From Fragilaria crotonensis (lineage: Eukaryota; Bacillariophyta; Fragilariophyceae; Fragilariales; Fragilariaceae): a stretch of 30,174 nt of DNA. Location of the stretch: assembly GCA_022925895.1 (NCBI GenBank), contig JAKSYS010000724.1:1-30174 (forward strand), in the 5' to 3' direction. Positions 10,257 to 19,510 of this stretch are shown here, in pieces. Each line of letters starts with the position of its first letter. The stretch's first letter is position 1. The position numbers were made by a program, and so were the translations under genes. The notes below the pieces were generated by a model, which did not search any database, was not told the origin of the DNA, and saw nothing but the letters and a program-made list of their open reading frames with translations.

Positions 10257-10259
10257 TTA

Positions 10260-10593
10260 AAGAACTGATATCCGAAGTGCCGAAGGGCGTACGAAGAAAT
10301 ACATCTAAATGAAACCAGAGAAAGTTGATGGGCTATAGTCGTACGTAAACTTGGATTGGACGCGACCTTTCAGGATCTTGGTCTACAAAAATGCAATCAT
10401 TGTTGTTTCGTTCCCGACCAACCATGGCCTGTGCGTGATTCGACATTTACGATCGATAAGGGACCTCAGAGGTCGCTTTGGTTCAAGTTCTCTTTGCTGT
10501 CCTTAGAGGTCAATCATTGGTTTGTTGCGAAAAAGGTCTCAACAAATACTCCCGAAATGCGAATCATGCATTACGATGGAATCAAGACATGTC
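10260..10593. other. Spacer between the MITE and the unrecognised frame
   Basis: I see no gene, RNA or repeat here apart from the TTA duplication at the MITE edge. A plus-strand frame from 10356 is open for 142 codons but has no recognisable features. Confidence 0.4.
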
Positions 10594-10992
10594 TCAAAAT
10601 CCCACTTCTGTCCACCGATCCGTCGCCTGTAGCGTCGTGCATTGGATCATGTGCTTCGTTGTCTTCCAGATCGGGAGGTAATGAGGCTGAGACGGATCCA
10701 CCACATGCTCTTCTTCGCCACTTACAACGACGAATTCTCTCATGTAAGAATATCGTCGCAAGACATGGCGCTCATGATCCTTGAGTGCAAGGAAAACCAT
10801 GACAGGCAGGGCAAGGCTGAAATTCTCGTCGCCAAGGAAAGTCGATTTGATTTCTTGTGATTGGAAAATCAACTTCGCAATTACTTCCTCTTTCTGCACT
10901 CGATTCGAAGGTTTCGATTGGCCTGGCTCCTCATCACGAGGTTTGAAACAATATAGAACACGCAGCTTGTCAAAGTACTTCTCACATTCACC
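10594..10992 (-). CDS. Unrecognised open frame, possible exon
   Basis: A minus-strand frame is open for about 133 codons between a TGA near 10993 and the stop at 10594. It has no early ATG; the first in-frame methionines are internal. It reads as plausible protein (for example CEKYFDKLRVLYCFKPRDEE and FSLALPVMVFLALKDHERH), with charged and hydrophobic residues alternating, but I recognise no domain. It lies 99 bp downstream of the RING gene on the same strand, so it may be an exon of a separate gene with unseen introns, or a decayed fragment. Confidence that it is coding is low. Confidence 0.25.
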   Translation of the reverse strand, partial: GECEKYFDKLRVLYCFKPRDEEPGQSKPSNRVQKEEVIAKLIFQSQEIKSTFLGDENFSLALPVMVFLALKDHERHVLRRYSYMREFVVVSGEEEHVVDPSQPHYLPIWKTTKHMIQCTTLQATDRWTEVGF

Positions 10993-11090
10993 TCACACTC
11001 AGTTGCTACTCGTCAGATCAATCACACTGCATCTTTCCACCAGCTATGAATTCGCCGCAACTCTCTCTAAATTGGAAGAAATCATCTTCA

Positions 11091-12200
11091 TCATACTTCG
11101 ACGGGGCTGAAACACTCTCCATTCTTGACGCATCGGTCAATCATCTCGTAGGTTTTGGGATCCCACATAACTTGTCGACAATTCGGACAGTCATCATGAC
11201 CTCCTTGTAACCAATTCATGATGCACTCACGATGATAAGAATGTGAACACAAACCAGTCACTGCGTCATCCATAGGAACTGCAACAACATGGGGGAAGAG
11301 GGTAAATACTTGGTCAGCATCAGATGCTTGCAAGTTAAAGGGAGGAAGATGTACCACGTACCCAGACAATCCATACATATCGTACACTCGGCAGCGTCTG
11401 GAGCATCCTCGCAAAATTCGTACTGTTTTGATTGCGGGTCGTACTTCAAGTTACGACGCCCGGCGATGTTTCCGTCACCTTCCACCTTCAAAGACGAAAA
11501 GCGACGGCGTGTCAGATTAAGGAGACAATCCCTTACAATACATTAGCCACGTCCATACCTTGACTTCCTTCGGGAAGAGTGCCGCCAAAACAAGGGGACG
11601 TCGTAACCGATAATTTCCAATTGGAAATATCGTTGTTGAGACAGGAATAGTCCGACCGTTCTGTTGTGCTTCTTCAATGTAGGAATTTTCCGTGCGAAAG
11701 GTATAAACTCGCCAGCAAACGGTGGCGATATTGTCGTCGAAGCAACCGCTGATGCATATCAACAGGAAAGGAACGAAGCCCAATACCAAAACGTAGAAAT
11801 AAACATAATTTGGAAGGTCTTCAGATCCTCCTGGTGTTGGAGTTGGGGCATTGGTAGTGGGACGAAATGAAACTGGAGTACCACTGGGAGAATACGTTGG
11901 ATGCAAGGTTTTCTGCGAAGTGTTTTTCTGACAATTACATGCCTCAAAAATCACTAAGGAAACGTTAGAGCAGTCTGACATCAATCCTTGAAGTCCCGCA
12001 ATCTCGAGGTCTTTGCAAGTGCATGAAGTGGCTGTGGACCCCTGCCCTGCATCAGGACAGCCTAAGCTGGTGCTGACATAAGGGCTTCCAACTTCGTATC
12101 CATCGCCACAAATGGAGCAGTTTCTGCTTGGTTCAGAGGCGACACTGACAAGGAGTGCTGCAACCAAGAAACTGCGTATAACATATCGGAGCATCGTCAA
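11091..12200 (-). CDS. Transmembrane RING-H2 protein, probable E3 ubiquitin ligase, three exons
   Basis: Exons are 12200-11559, 11485-11362 and 11278-11091, giving 317 aa. Order: signal peptide (residues 1 to about 22), a lumenal Cys-rich domain (NCSICGDGYEVGSP through EACNC, about 27-90), a Pro/Thr-rich stalk (99-124), one membrane segment (131-153), a cytosolic linker, and a C-terminal RING-H2. The eight zinc ligands are C248, C251, C266, H268, H271, C274, C286 and C289. Splicing of the second intron is what brings ECTICMDC next to the CSHSYHREC half, which strongly supports the model. By family knowledge such proteins ubiquitinate membrane or secretory-pathway substrates. The lumenal domain resembles one I associate with diatom surface proteins. 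The substrate is unknown. Confidence 0.85.
11279..11361 (-). other. Intron 2 of the RING gene (83 bp)
   Basis: The donor is CTGG|GTACGT and the acceptor is TTGTTGCAG|TTCC on the minus strand. It is phase 1 and splits the RING finger; removal restores the C-x2-C to C-x-H spacing of a RING-H2. Confidence 0.85.
11486..11558 (-). other. Intron 1 of the RING gene (73 bp)
   Basis: The donor is AAG|GTATGG and the acceptor is TTTGAAG|GTGGAAG on the minus strand. It is phase 0, joining KEVK to VEGDGN. Confidence 0.75.
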
Positions 12201-12453
12201 GGTCTGTCAAACTGAGTTGTGAACATGGTTTACTTTGCTATCAACAATCAGGATGGAATGAGTCGCATGAGGCATGAGAAAGGTTTTATACACATGTTTG
12301 GGTTGCACAAAATATCTTGTTTAGTCGTTGATTTTGTTGCCTGTCTGTGTGTGCACATATATCTCATACATGTACGATGTTTGCTGCTATAGTATTTGTG
12401 TAAGCGAGTGAGTCTGACACAGGGTGCACATTGCGTCAACGGATGGTACGACT

Positions 12454-12538
12454 TGAGACTATCACCGGAGATGATACTCTAATCGTAGAAAATAGTACGT
12501 AGTACCGTAGGAAAATTACTGTAGGAAGGTTTCACACA
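12454..12538 (-). repeat. 3' LTR, segment C (3' end of the LTR)
   Basis: It is identical to the 5' LTR copy near the window end and finishes GTCTCA on the minus strand. With segments A and B the LTR totals about 308 bp. Confidence 0.85.
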
Positions 12539-13012
12539 GGGGTTGCGGGAAACACCGATTTTTCACTACGGTTCCCGCAACCCCGAAAAATTCCGGTGTA
12601 CAGTTCAGTACTGGTATCAGTAGAGAGTACTGAAATATGGAGTATGTACTATAAGAGTATAGCAACAATATATATATACTAGACTACGGATAAAATGAAA
12701 TAATATAATTGATTACGTGTGCTGCTTCGTCCTAAAAACCCAGAACTCTACTAGAGAGAAAACCGTTTTCCAGGGTTTTTAACGGTGTCTTGGATCTCTG
12801 CCATTGATCAGCTCGTATAGCGTTGTAGTATGATATATGCATATATGTCATACCATGGTACTAGTACCTTTGATTACAATGTAAGAAAGGCGAAGGACAA
12901 AGCCGGCAGCTTTTTTACGGGATGCGGGAACCAGCTGGTTTCGATTTGTTGTTTCGTACTATTATCGAAAAATGGAGCTCGACAAAAATAGCGTCTTTCA
13001 GAGAATTTTCGA

Positions 13013-13062
13013 GTTGTCCGGAGGATTTTCGAGTTGTCCGGAGGATTTTCGAGTTGTCCTTC
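13013..13062. repeat. 20-bp tandem repeat, about 2.5 copies, foldback centre left
   Basis: The unit GGATTTTCGAGTTGTCCGGA repeats between 13013 and about 13062. Confidence 0.8.
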
Positions 13063-13288
13063 TGGATCACTTCTTAACCCTATTTTTGTGTAGCTTCTGG
13101 TATAGGTCTACAGGGATTAAAAAGAAGTGATCCCAATTCCGGATCACTCATTTCTTGAAACGACTTTTCGGAGCGATTTGACTTTTTGAAACTCGTTTCA
13201 GAGGATGAAATTACTTTTACATGGACTACTCTACTGACATTCCTACACACCCTAGTACTCAGTACCGCTATGCATTAGGGATACGCTC

Positions 13289-13365
13289 TCGGACAACTTC
13301 TCGGATCACTCGGACAACTTCTCGGATCACTCGGACAACTTCTCGGATCACTCGGACAACTTCCT
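13289..13365. repeat. 21-bp tandem repeat, about 3.6 copies, foldback centre right
   Basis: The unit TCGGACAACTTCTCGGATCAC repeats. It is an inverted relative of the 20-bp repeat on the other side (CGAGTTGTCCG against CGGACAACTTC), so the loop of the palindrome has expanded on both sides. Confidence 0.85.
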
Positions 13366-13641
13366 ATATGATTGTTGAATCCGTGTTGAGCTCTCTCTGA
13401 CGCAATAGCGTGACACCAGAGAATCAATTCCAGCCGGTTCCCGCAACCCCTTAAAAAACTGCCGACTTTGTCCTTCGCGTATCTTACATGCTCATCATAC
13501 GTATGACATATATGCATATATCATACGATAGCAATACAAGCTGTTCAATGGAAGCGCGATCCGAGACGCCGTTACGAACCCTGGAAAACGGTGTTCTCTC
13601 TAGTAGTAGAGTTCTGGGTTTTTAGGAGGAAGCATACGTAA

Positions 13642-14122
13642 CAGGGTTGTGAAAAACCACCGGTCCCGATTTTCGCCGAGGTGGTTTTTTTAAAAACACC
13701 AAAAAACACCTAAAAACACCCAAAAAACACTAGTGTTTTTTACACAGTAAGGTCTTTAATTCTACATTCATTTTATTTGATGTTGGACCCAATATTCTAC
13801 TCCGAGTACATTGGATGCTTGCAATAACACCAAAGCAATTGTTCTTTAACATATTTACATCCTTATTCAAACTTCGTTGTAGTTTGCAACTGCATATCTG
13901 AATGTGGAGAAGTTTGAAACTTTGTACTGTAGTATCGTTACGTGATACAGTAACAAGTATACAGTGGCATGCAGTATACAGTACTGCTTGAACACGTACG
14001 AACTCTTTGAAAAAACACCTTTTTAGCTCGAAAATAAAAAACCACTGCCACCCAAAACGAGGTGGTTTTTTGAATAAAAACCAAAAAACCACTCCGCAAA
14101 AAACACCTGCCTGCCAACCCTG
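13642..14122. mobile_element. hAT-type MITE, 481 bp, nested in the foldback element
   Basis: The short inverted repeat CAGGGTTG is at 13642-13649 and, inverted, at 14115-14122. The 8-bp target duplication ATACGTAA is perfect at 13634-13641 and 14123-14130. Removing the insert restores the match to the opposite arm of the foldback (AGGACGAAGC...ACGTAAT). Subterminal regions are filled with GGTGGTTTTTT and GTGTTTTTT motifs. The 120-codon minus frame across it (13730-14092) has no transposase features and overlaps these repeats, so it is not called. Its ends differ from the large hAT here, so a different hAT would have moved it. Confidence 0.9.
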
Positions 14123-14569
14123 ATACGTAATCTAATATATTATTTCATTTTATGCGTAGTCTACTATATATCCTACTATATTATAAATTAATTGTGTGCG
14201 TGTGTGCGTGCGTGCGTCCGTCTGTTACGGAGTATGACCACTCTGGGGTACTGGATGAAATGAATACTGTCTGAATTTTTTCACTTCGCCAGGGTTGAGT
14301 ACTGAAAGTAAACAGTAACAGTAAAAGTAGTGGTACGGAGTACGACCAGGTTGAGGGTACTGTACGTCCAGTTTCCTGTAGTAGACACTCCGATCAAATG
14401 TGAGGTACCCACTAGTATATATATATATTGTTACTATTCTCTTATACTACAGTACTCTGTATTCCAGTACAGTACTTGTATTCTGTACTGATTCCAGCAC
14501 TGAACTGTACGCCGGAATTCTTCGGGGTTGCGGGAACCGTATTGAAAAATCGGTGTTTCCCGCAACCCC

Positions 14570-14705
14570 ACAGAGTACGTTCTGAGAAATTATAAGCTAC
14601 AGTAAAATTCGGCACTCGATCGTATGAACGACAAACTCGTCGAACGTGTCAAATGGCATTTGACATTTCGGGTAGTTCGTACGAAATTAGTTAGAGACCG
14701 GACAG
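14570..14705 (-). repeat. 3' LTR, segment B (middle of the LTR)
   Basis: The segment lies between the hAT target duplication (14698-14705) and the foldback target duplication (14570-14572). Its left 22 bases match the partial 5' LTR at the window end with one mismatch. Any open frame in it is fortuitous. Confidence 0.82.
14698..14705. repeat. Target-site duplication of the hAT element, left copy
   Basis: CCGGACAG precedes the left inverted repeat and recurs at 23459-23466 after the right one. Confidence 0.93.
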
Positions 14706-14721
14706 CAGAGACGGGAATTTC

Positions 14722-15267
14722 TGATAATATGCAACCCATGGGCGCCCACGTAAATCTGTACGCATGGAATTACCAACCCAAACCCACCCTGTACCCATGT
14801 GTTCGAATGAAGCTCAGCCCATGACCCATCCAAACCCAGTACGCAGAGGATCCTATGCCAGTACCATTACAACGGTATGCAGTATGCTGTACACAGTGGT
14901 AAGTACGTAGCTGGTAAAGTTGTACAAGTACATCACGTATTCATATGTCATATGCACCGCGCATGGGAGATGGATTTGTTTTCGGCACGAACGGGGTCTT
15001 CTGTCGTCTGCCTCACAGTTCGCATATCTTTCTGTTCCCTTGGTCGTGTTGATGTGTCAGTAAGCAGGTGAATGGTGAATGTCTGTCAATTACTTTTGCT
15101 GAAACTGAGCGAATGTGTTCCTGTGATTGGTGCTTTTGTCCTGAATTGTTGTGCTGATGGAAGCTCCTGGTTCTGGTTGTGGAGTTTACTCGACGACTCA
15201 CTATCAAAATGACCGCGCTCACTTTGGGTATCTTGTAGACTCCTCACGCAAATGATTACCCTCCTTC
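14722..15267. other. Left subterminal part of the hAT element
   Basis: The first 130 bp carry CCCAAACCCA-like repeats (14776-14840). The rest has no recognisable gene and leads into the polyubiquitin fragment; part of 15080-15267 may be captured upstream sequence of that gene. Confidence 0.5.
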
Positions 15268-15830
15268 TGCAGATTTTTGCGAAACCATTTCCAAGAAGGC
15301 CATCTTTCTTGATGTTGAGGCCACCAATTCGATTGAGCCTTTCAAGACTGAGGTGATCCAGGAAAAATGAGGGATTTGTCCGGATAAGCGGAGTTCAGTC
15401 CTTGCAAGAAAGCGGTTGGCCGCAGTCTTTCAGATTGGTGCAACATCCAGAAGGAGTGCACTCTCCACTTCGTGGTGCTCTGTCTTTGCAGAGAAATTCT
15501 TATGCTGTGGCTAGACCTTACCGGAAAGACCATCGCTCTTGATGTTGAGGCCGCCAATTCAATCCAGGACAACACGGAAGGATTTTCTGGTCTTTGCCTG
15601 AAACCTTCTCGAGGATGGACGCACGGTTTCGGACAGCGACATGCAGAAGGAGTGCTCCGTCTTAGCGGAGGAATACTTCGTCTTGTCATCACCCGATGAT
15701 GGAGAGGCCGTCGCACTTCATGTTGAGGCCACCAATTTGATTGAGAATGTCAAGGCCAATATCCAGGACTAGGAAGGAATTCCTGCGAATCACAGCGTTT
15801 GATCTTTGGAGGAGTTTTATGATGAGAAGT
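15268..15830 (+). pseudogene. Decayed polyubiquitin fragment, about three units, captured in the hAT element
   Basis: Ubiquitin tags proteins for degradation or signalling and is encoded as head-to-tail 228-bp units. Three degraded units can be traced. Unit 1 starts near 15268 (QIFAK-like) and reads LDVEATNSIE from 15312; its end keeps codons for QKE, TLH and a terminal LRLRG remnant near 15490. Unit 2 has LTGKTIALDVEAANSIQD at 15517-15570 and a GWTHGFGQ stretch in place of GRTL, ending in SGG-like codons near 15673. Unit 3 has VEATNLIENVKANIQD, then a stop codon where Lys is expected, and EGIP near 15780. The DVEA codons recur at 15312, 15542 and 15721, that is 230 and 179 bp apart, showing indels. 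Frameshifts and stops rule out a working gene. It is antisense to the transposase. Confidence 0.82.
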
Positions 15831-16030
15831 CAAGGCCAACGTTGTGCCGGCTTTGTTTCTGTGTTGATCTGCATCATGTACTGCCAACAAAGTGCAAGGA
15901 CAGCATTTGATGAGTTGCAGATCCGGTTGAGCTTGCAATATTAGTTCCGCTACAAGTAAGTAAAGTAGAGAGTACTGTTAGAGAACTCGAACAGCAACAG
16001 AAATGATAGATGAATGCAACTACACATTAG
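15831..16030. other. hAT interior between ubiquitin fragment and transposase stop
   Basis: No gene is visible. The minus-strand transposase terminator should lie here. A short stretch AAGTCAAGGCCAAC near 15830 resembles another piece of a ubiquitin unit. Confidence 0.4.
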
Positions 16031-18238
16031 TTAGTCTACCTCCTTAGTACCACAAATGTCATGGTTTGATCGAACGAACATCATATCATTGACAATGTGG
16101 GGATTAAGGTTGCTTCGCTTCTTAGTCAGTGTGTTGCCTGCATCAGAGAAGTTGTTCTCAGATTTTGCACTTGATGCACATACACACAGGGTTGAACGGG
16201 CAACACGAGCAATCATTGGGAATAAATGAGTTCCAAACAGTTTCCACCACATCAATACCTGAAATTCTGCCTTATGTCGGCTGTTCTTTGGAAATGCATC
16301 CTTGACGGCACTGACAACTGCTTTTATTTCAGTTTCGGGAACTTTGTAGTCCAAAAATGCAGCATGCTCAAGGTTCACTCGCACTGAAAGATTAGCGAGC
16401 TGGCCACCTCCTCCAGTACTCTGAGCAGTGTTGTCGTGTACTCCATCCTCATCACTGCTGCAGGCATCATACATGGAAATTGTCTCACTTGAGATGCGCT
16501 GACGCTTGGCTGTTGGCGGTGCTGTTCGTGTTATGGTACAACCAATCCCAGCCCCTTCTTGCTCACCAAATAGATTTCCATTGGATTTGGTATCGTCATC
16601 AATTTTCAAGCTCATCATCTTTTCTCTCAGACTCTCTGTTGCATTTTTGAATTGCGGTGCATCGATTCCCATCCCAGGCAACTTGTTCTTCATAATTGGG
16701 TCGAGAAGTGTCGCAAGTATGTGAATCTCCTGGATCTTGAATTTTTCATCGAAAATGGGAAGAATGATAGCCTTGAGTGCGGCAATGCTGCTTGAATCTT
16801 TTGACATCATAACCTTCCCGGCAGCATCCCTCACTTCCATCTCCACCACTCTTAAATGTTTTAATAGCGAGTGCCGCCAAAAGACAACCTTGTGAAGTGT
16901 TGGTTGTTTGAACTGCTCCAGTGAAAGGGTTGCAGACTGAAACTTCGACAAAAACAAGATTAGTTCTTGCAAGAGCAACCGATTGATATCCTTAAGGTAG
17001 CCAAGCTTATTTTTAGATGTCAGCAATACGACAATTTCTTCAAACATCTCATCGACACTTTTCAGGCATGCAAGGAGTGAGTTCCAGCGAGTAACATTCT
17101 CCTGTTTCAGAGTTTTTGTGAGCTTGGATTGCAAATTAGAACGCCTGAAGTACTCCACAATTTTTTTGCTCGCCTCTACTAGATGAAATACTGGAGTGGT
17201 CCCGCCACTGTCGTACCGATAATAAGGCTTGCTTCGTTTTCCATTCTCGATCTTTGTTGTTTTGTTCAGAACAGTTGTAAGGCAAGTGGAAAGCTTGTGA
17301 TCTAAGCAAGCAAGCCAAGGAAACTCTGATGGGATGCCATCGGCACCACAACAATTTGATCCACTATCCGACACAACAACAATCTGTTCAAAACAAGTCA
17401 GCTCCATGGTGATATTGAAAATACCGATTCCTTCCTTGAATTCATCAAGAACCATGATAGCTGTGTGGCTTGCATCTCTGACAGGCTTGACGTGAAGAGT
17501 ACGGTCATGCAGCTCAAAACGTTCATCGACATAGTGGGCTGTAATTGACATGTAGGAATTCTTGCGAATACTGTCTGTCCAAAGATCAAGTGTGCAACAC
17601 ATGCCCTCTCCTGTCGCCAAGTGTTTCTCAAGAATTCCTCGAAGAATATGACGGCCTGCAGCTGCCCGCGTCTCAACATTCAAACGAATTGTCTTTGGTG
17701 TAGCAAGCAACTCCTTGACAAGCAATCGCCCCGATGATGGATTTGCAACAGCTATGTCAAGAGCAGTCTGAATCATTGCCTTGAATCCACTCCCAGCAAC
17801 GACAGCAAATGGGCGCATGTCCACCGCGCAAAAGTCTGCAATCGCAGTGGTCAACTTCTGCTTGTCTGCCCGGCTTACTTTTCCCTTTCGAAAGTAAAGA
17901 TCCATGATGCCTCGTCCTTTGCTGTGTTTGTCGTTTTGCTGAGCACAAACGTGTCTGATCAAAGATGAGGTACCTGTACCAGGCTTGAATGTATACACAG
18001 TCAAACATGTCTTGCAAGCAGCATAGTCCAATTCCTTCCCATCAACAGCACGGACAACAATACCAAATGTGCCCCAAATTTCTGCTGTTTTTTTACCTGA
18101 TTTGTTGACCAACCGATACAGTTTAGTAGCTGCTGGCGTAGTATCAGTTTCTGCTGCAACTCCGCCGACAGGTGATGGTACTGTAGTGGTACTACTCTTC
18201 CTCAGCTCCTTCTGAATCAATGCGATTTCCTTGCTCAT
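16031..18238 (-). CDS. hAT-family transposase with BED zinc finger
   Basis: The 735-codon single frame is uninterrupted. A BED-type finger comes first: W55 with GTFGIVV, then C75-x2-C78, H96 and a Cys/His pair to H105. The RNase H-like core has catalytic D218 (CTLDLWTDS), D291 (VVVSDSGSN) and the hAT signature C311-x2-H314. The C-terminal dimerisation region carries the third acid E694 in AKSENNFSDAG, within WWKLFGTHLFPMIARVARSTL...SAKSENNFSDAG...KRSNLNP, which matches the hATC pattern. All three catalytic acids are present, so the protein may be active. It would bind the subterminal repeats of its own element and cut at the CAGAG ends. A variable low-complexity stretch (about 560-620) lies between core and hATC. 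It is transcribed leftwards, away from the satellite array. Confidence 0.93.
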   Translation of the reverse strand: MSKEIALIQKELRKSSTTTVPSPVGGVAAETDTTPAATKLYRLVNKSGKKTAEIWGTFGIVVRAVDGKELDYAACKTCLTVYTFKPGTGTSSLIRHVCAQQNDKHSKGRGIMDLYFRKGKVSRADKQKLTTAIADFCAVDMRPFAVVAGSGFKAMIQTALDIAVANPSSGRLLVKELLATPKTIRLNVETRAAAGRHILRGILEKHLATGEGMCCTLDLWTDSIRKNSYMSITAHYVDERFELHDRTLHVKPVRDASHTAIMVLDEFKEGIGIFNITMELTCFEQIVVVSDSGSNCCGADGIPSEFPWLACLDHKLSTCLTTVLNKTTKIENGKRSKPYYRYDSGGTTPVFHLVEASKKIVEYFRRSNLQSKLTKTLKQENVTRWNSLLACLKSVDEMFEEIVVLLTSKNKLGYLKDINRLLLQELILFLSKFQSATLSLEQFKQPTLHKVVFWRHSLLKHLRVVEMEVRDAAGKVMMSKDSSSIAALKAIILPIFDEKFKIQEIHILATLLDPIMKNKLPGMGIDAPQFKNATESLREKMMSLKIDDDTKSNGNLFGEQEGAGIGCTITRTAPPTAKRQRISSETISMYDACSSDEDGVHDNTAQSTGGGGQLANLSVRVNLEHAAFLDYKVPETEIKAVVSAVKDAFPKNSRHKAEFQVLMWWKLFGTHLFPMIARVARSTLCVCASSAKSENNFSDAGNTLTKKRSNLNPHIVNDMMFVRSNHDICGTKEVD

Positions 18239-19510
18239 GTTAAAGGTATGAAGAAGGTCAAAGATGTAATGTGAAACTGTCAGTGATGTAGTAGCATACG
18301 TCGTAGATTCAGAATTGAGACTTCAGAACCGCAAGCCAGAAGGATACGTGCCATGCAGAAAATTTACGGTGAACAGTATGGTACTTTCCTGTCTGAAGTA
18401 AAACCTACCAGCATCTCACCTCTTACCTGCTACTTGTTACTACTTCGTTGAAGCACTGACAGTCGAGGTACACGGCGTGATCAAGGCTGCGTACTAGTTC
18501 GTAGAAAGTCCGGGTTTGGTCAAACATAGAGTTTGTAAATCTGTTAGCTTGACTTACGAGCTTATTTCTAGGTATCATATTGAGTGCTGATCTAAGTTAG
18601 AGAGTTGAGGGAGTGAACATTGAAAGCCTTCATCCCACTGATAATGGCATTGAAATGTCAACTGTTGCAACATGGTCAGACTAAGCCAACATGATGAAGG
18701 ACACATGTTGGGAATAAGTTGAAACATGAAGAGAAATTCCAGCTGTGTTTCAAGTGTTAAGCTTTGACAAATTGCTGAAGCAACATTGGAGGTTATGAGG
18801 GTGGAAAGCAGTCCGGGACAACTGTAGTTTTCATACCGGCATTGTGCCGTATATAGTTGGTGTGGGAATCTTTGTATCTAAAGCCGGATGGGACTCAGCT
18901 GGTGGCGATGAAATTCCAATGTCAATAATGGCACAATAACAACCGTTAGCTGCTGTATCTTGACTCTGATGGCTTTGCAGAAGCAAGACTCCCTGCTGCC
19001 TTGCATCCTTGGTGTACAACACATGATTTCTCTCCAATATATGCACTACAATTGCCGCTGGTAACAACAAGGATGAAAGTGAAGATGGGGCTGCTGTTGC
19101 TCAACATTGATGATGATTACCAGAATGATAGTATCACTGATACTCTGCACGATGCCCTTGAGCATCATATCATGGTTCCTCTGTAGTCAGTATACATGCA
19201 GCATGACAGGTGTCATACTAAAAGGTTAATGTCTGTATATAGACTGAGATACATGCTGAGAGTCAACAGCAATCATCATCTTTATGTCAAGGATACCAAC
19301 CAGCATCAGCACAGCACATGAATCAAATGACAAGGTACAACAATTGTTGCAAAGAGGAATGTAATGGTTCAACAGGCATGAAACGATGCAAGCAAGAACA
19401 ACTTCATACTCCAAGTGCGCCATAGTAATGCCATCAGGATGGAAGTCTACGATGCTACAAATTGTTGAAAACACAAATGTAAATTTGTGTACATGAATGG
19501 AACCAAATAA
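18239..19510. other. hAT interior: transposase upstream region and unassigned sequence
   Basis: The first few hundred bases must hold the transposase promoter. A 79-codon minus frame at 18831-19070 is open but unrecognised. A degenerate copy of the satellite edge (CATGGAACCAAATAAGAGG-like) occurs just before 19511. Confidence 0.45.

Larger units (their letters stand above)
12539..14569. mobile_element. Foldback-type non-autonomous element, 2031 bp, ACA target duplication
   Basis: The ends are inverted: GGGGTTGCGGGAAACACC at 12539 and its complement ending at 14569. Similarity continues inward through most of the element: the arm 12539-12938 pairs with 14569-14131 plus 13641-13430. The outer 46 bp of each end are themselves nearly palindromic (GGGGTTGCGGGAA...TTCCCGCAACCCC). 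The centre (12940-13429) has short tandem repeats. ACA lies at 12536-12538 and 14570-14572, and the partial 5' LTR shows the uninterrupted site. There is no transposase frame. The superfamily is unclear: three-base duplications occur in PIF/Harbinger and CACTA, but ACA and these ends fit neither cleanly. Confidence 0.88.

Noticed and set aside
10356-10784. 142-codon plus-strand frame
   Set aside because: There is no domain, its composition is irregular and it overlaps a better-looking minus-strand frame; support is too weak to call.
13275-13517. Protein-like heptad repeat SCPSDPR on the minus strand
   Set aside because: It arises from a 21-bp DNA tandem repeat whose period is a multiple of three, inside the non-coding foldback loop.
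13730-14092. 120-codon minus frame inside the hAT MITE
   Set aside because: It runs over A/T-rich subterminal repeats, lacks any transposase motif, and the element is too short to be autonomous.
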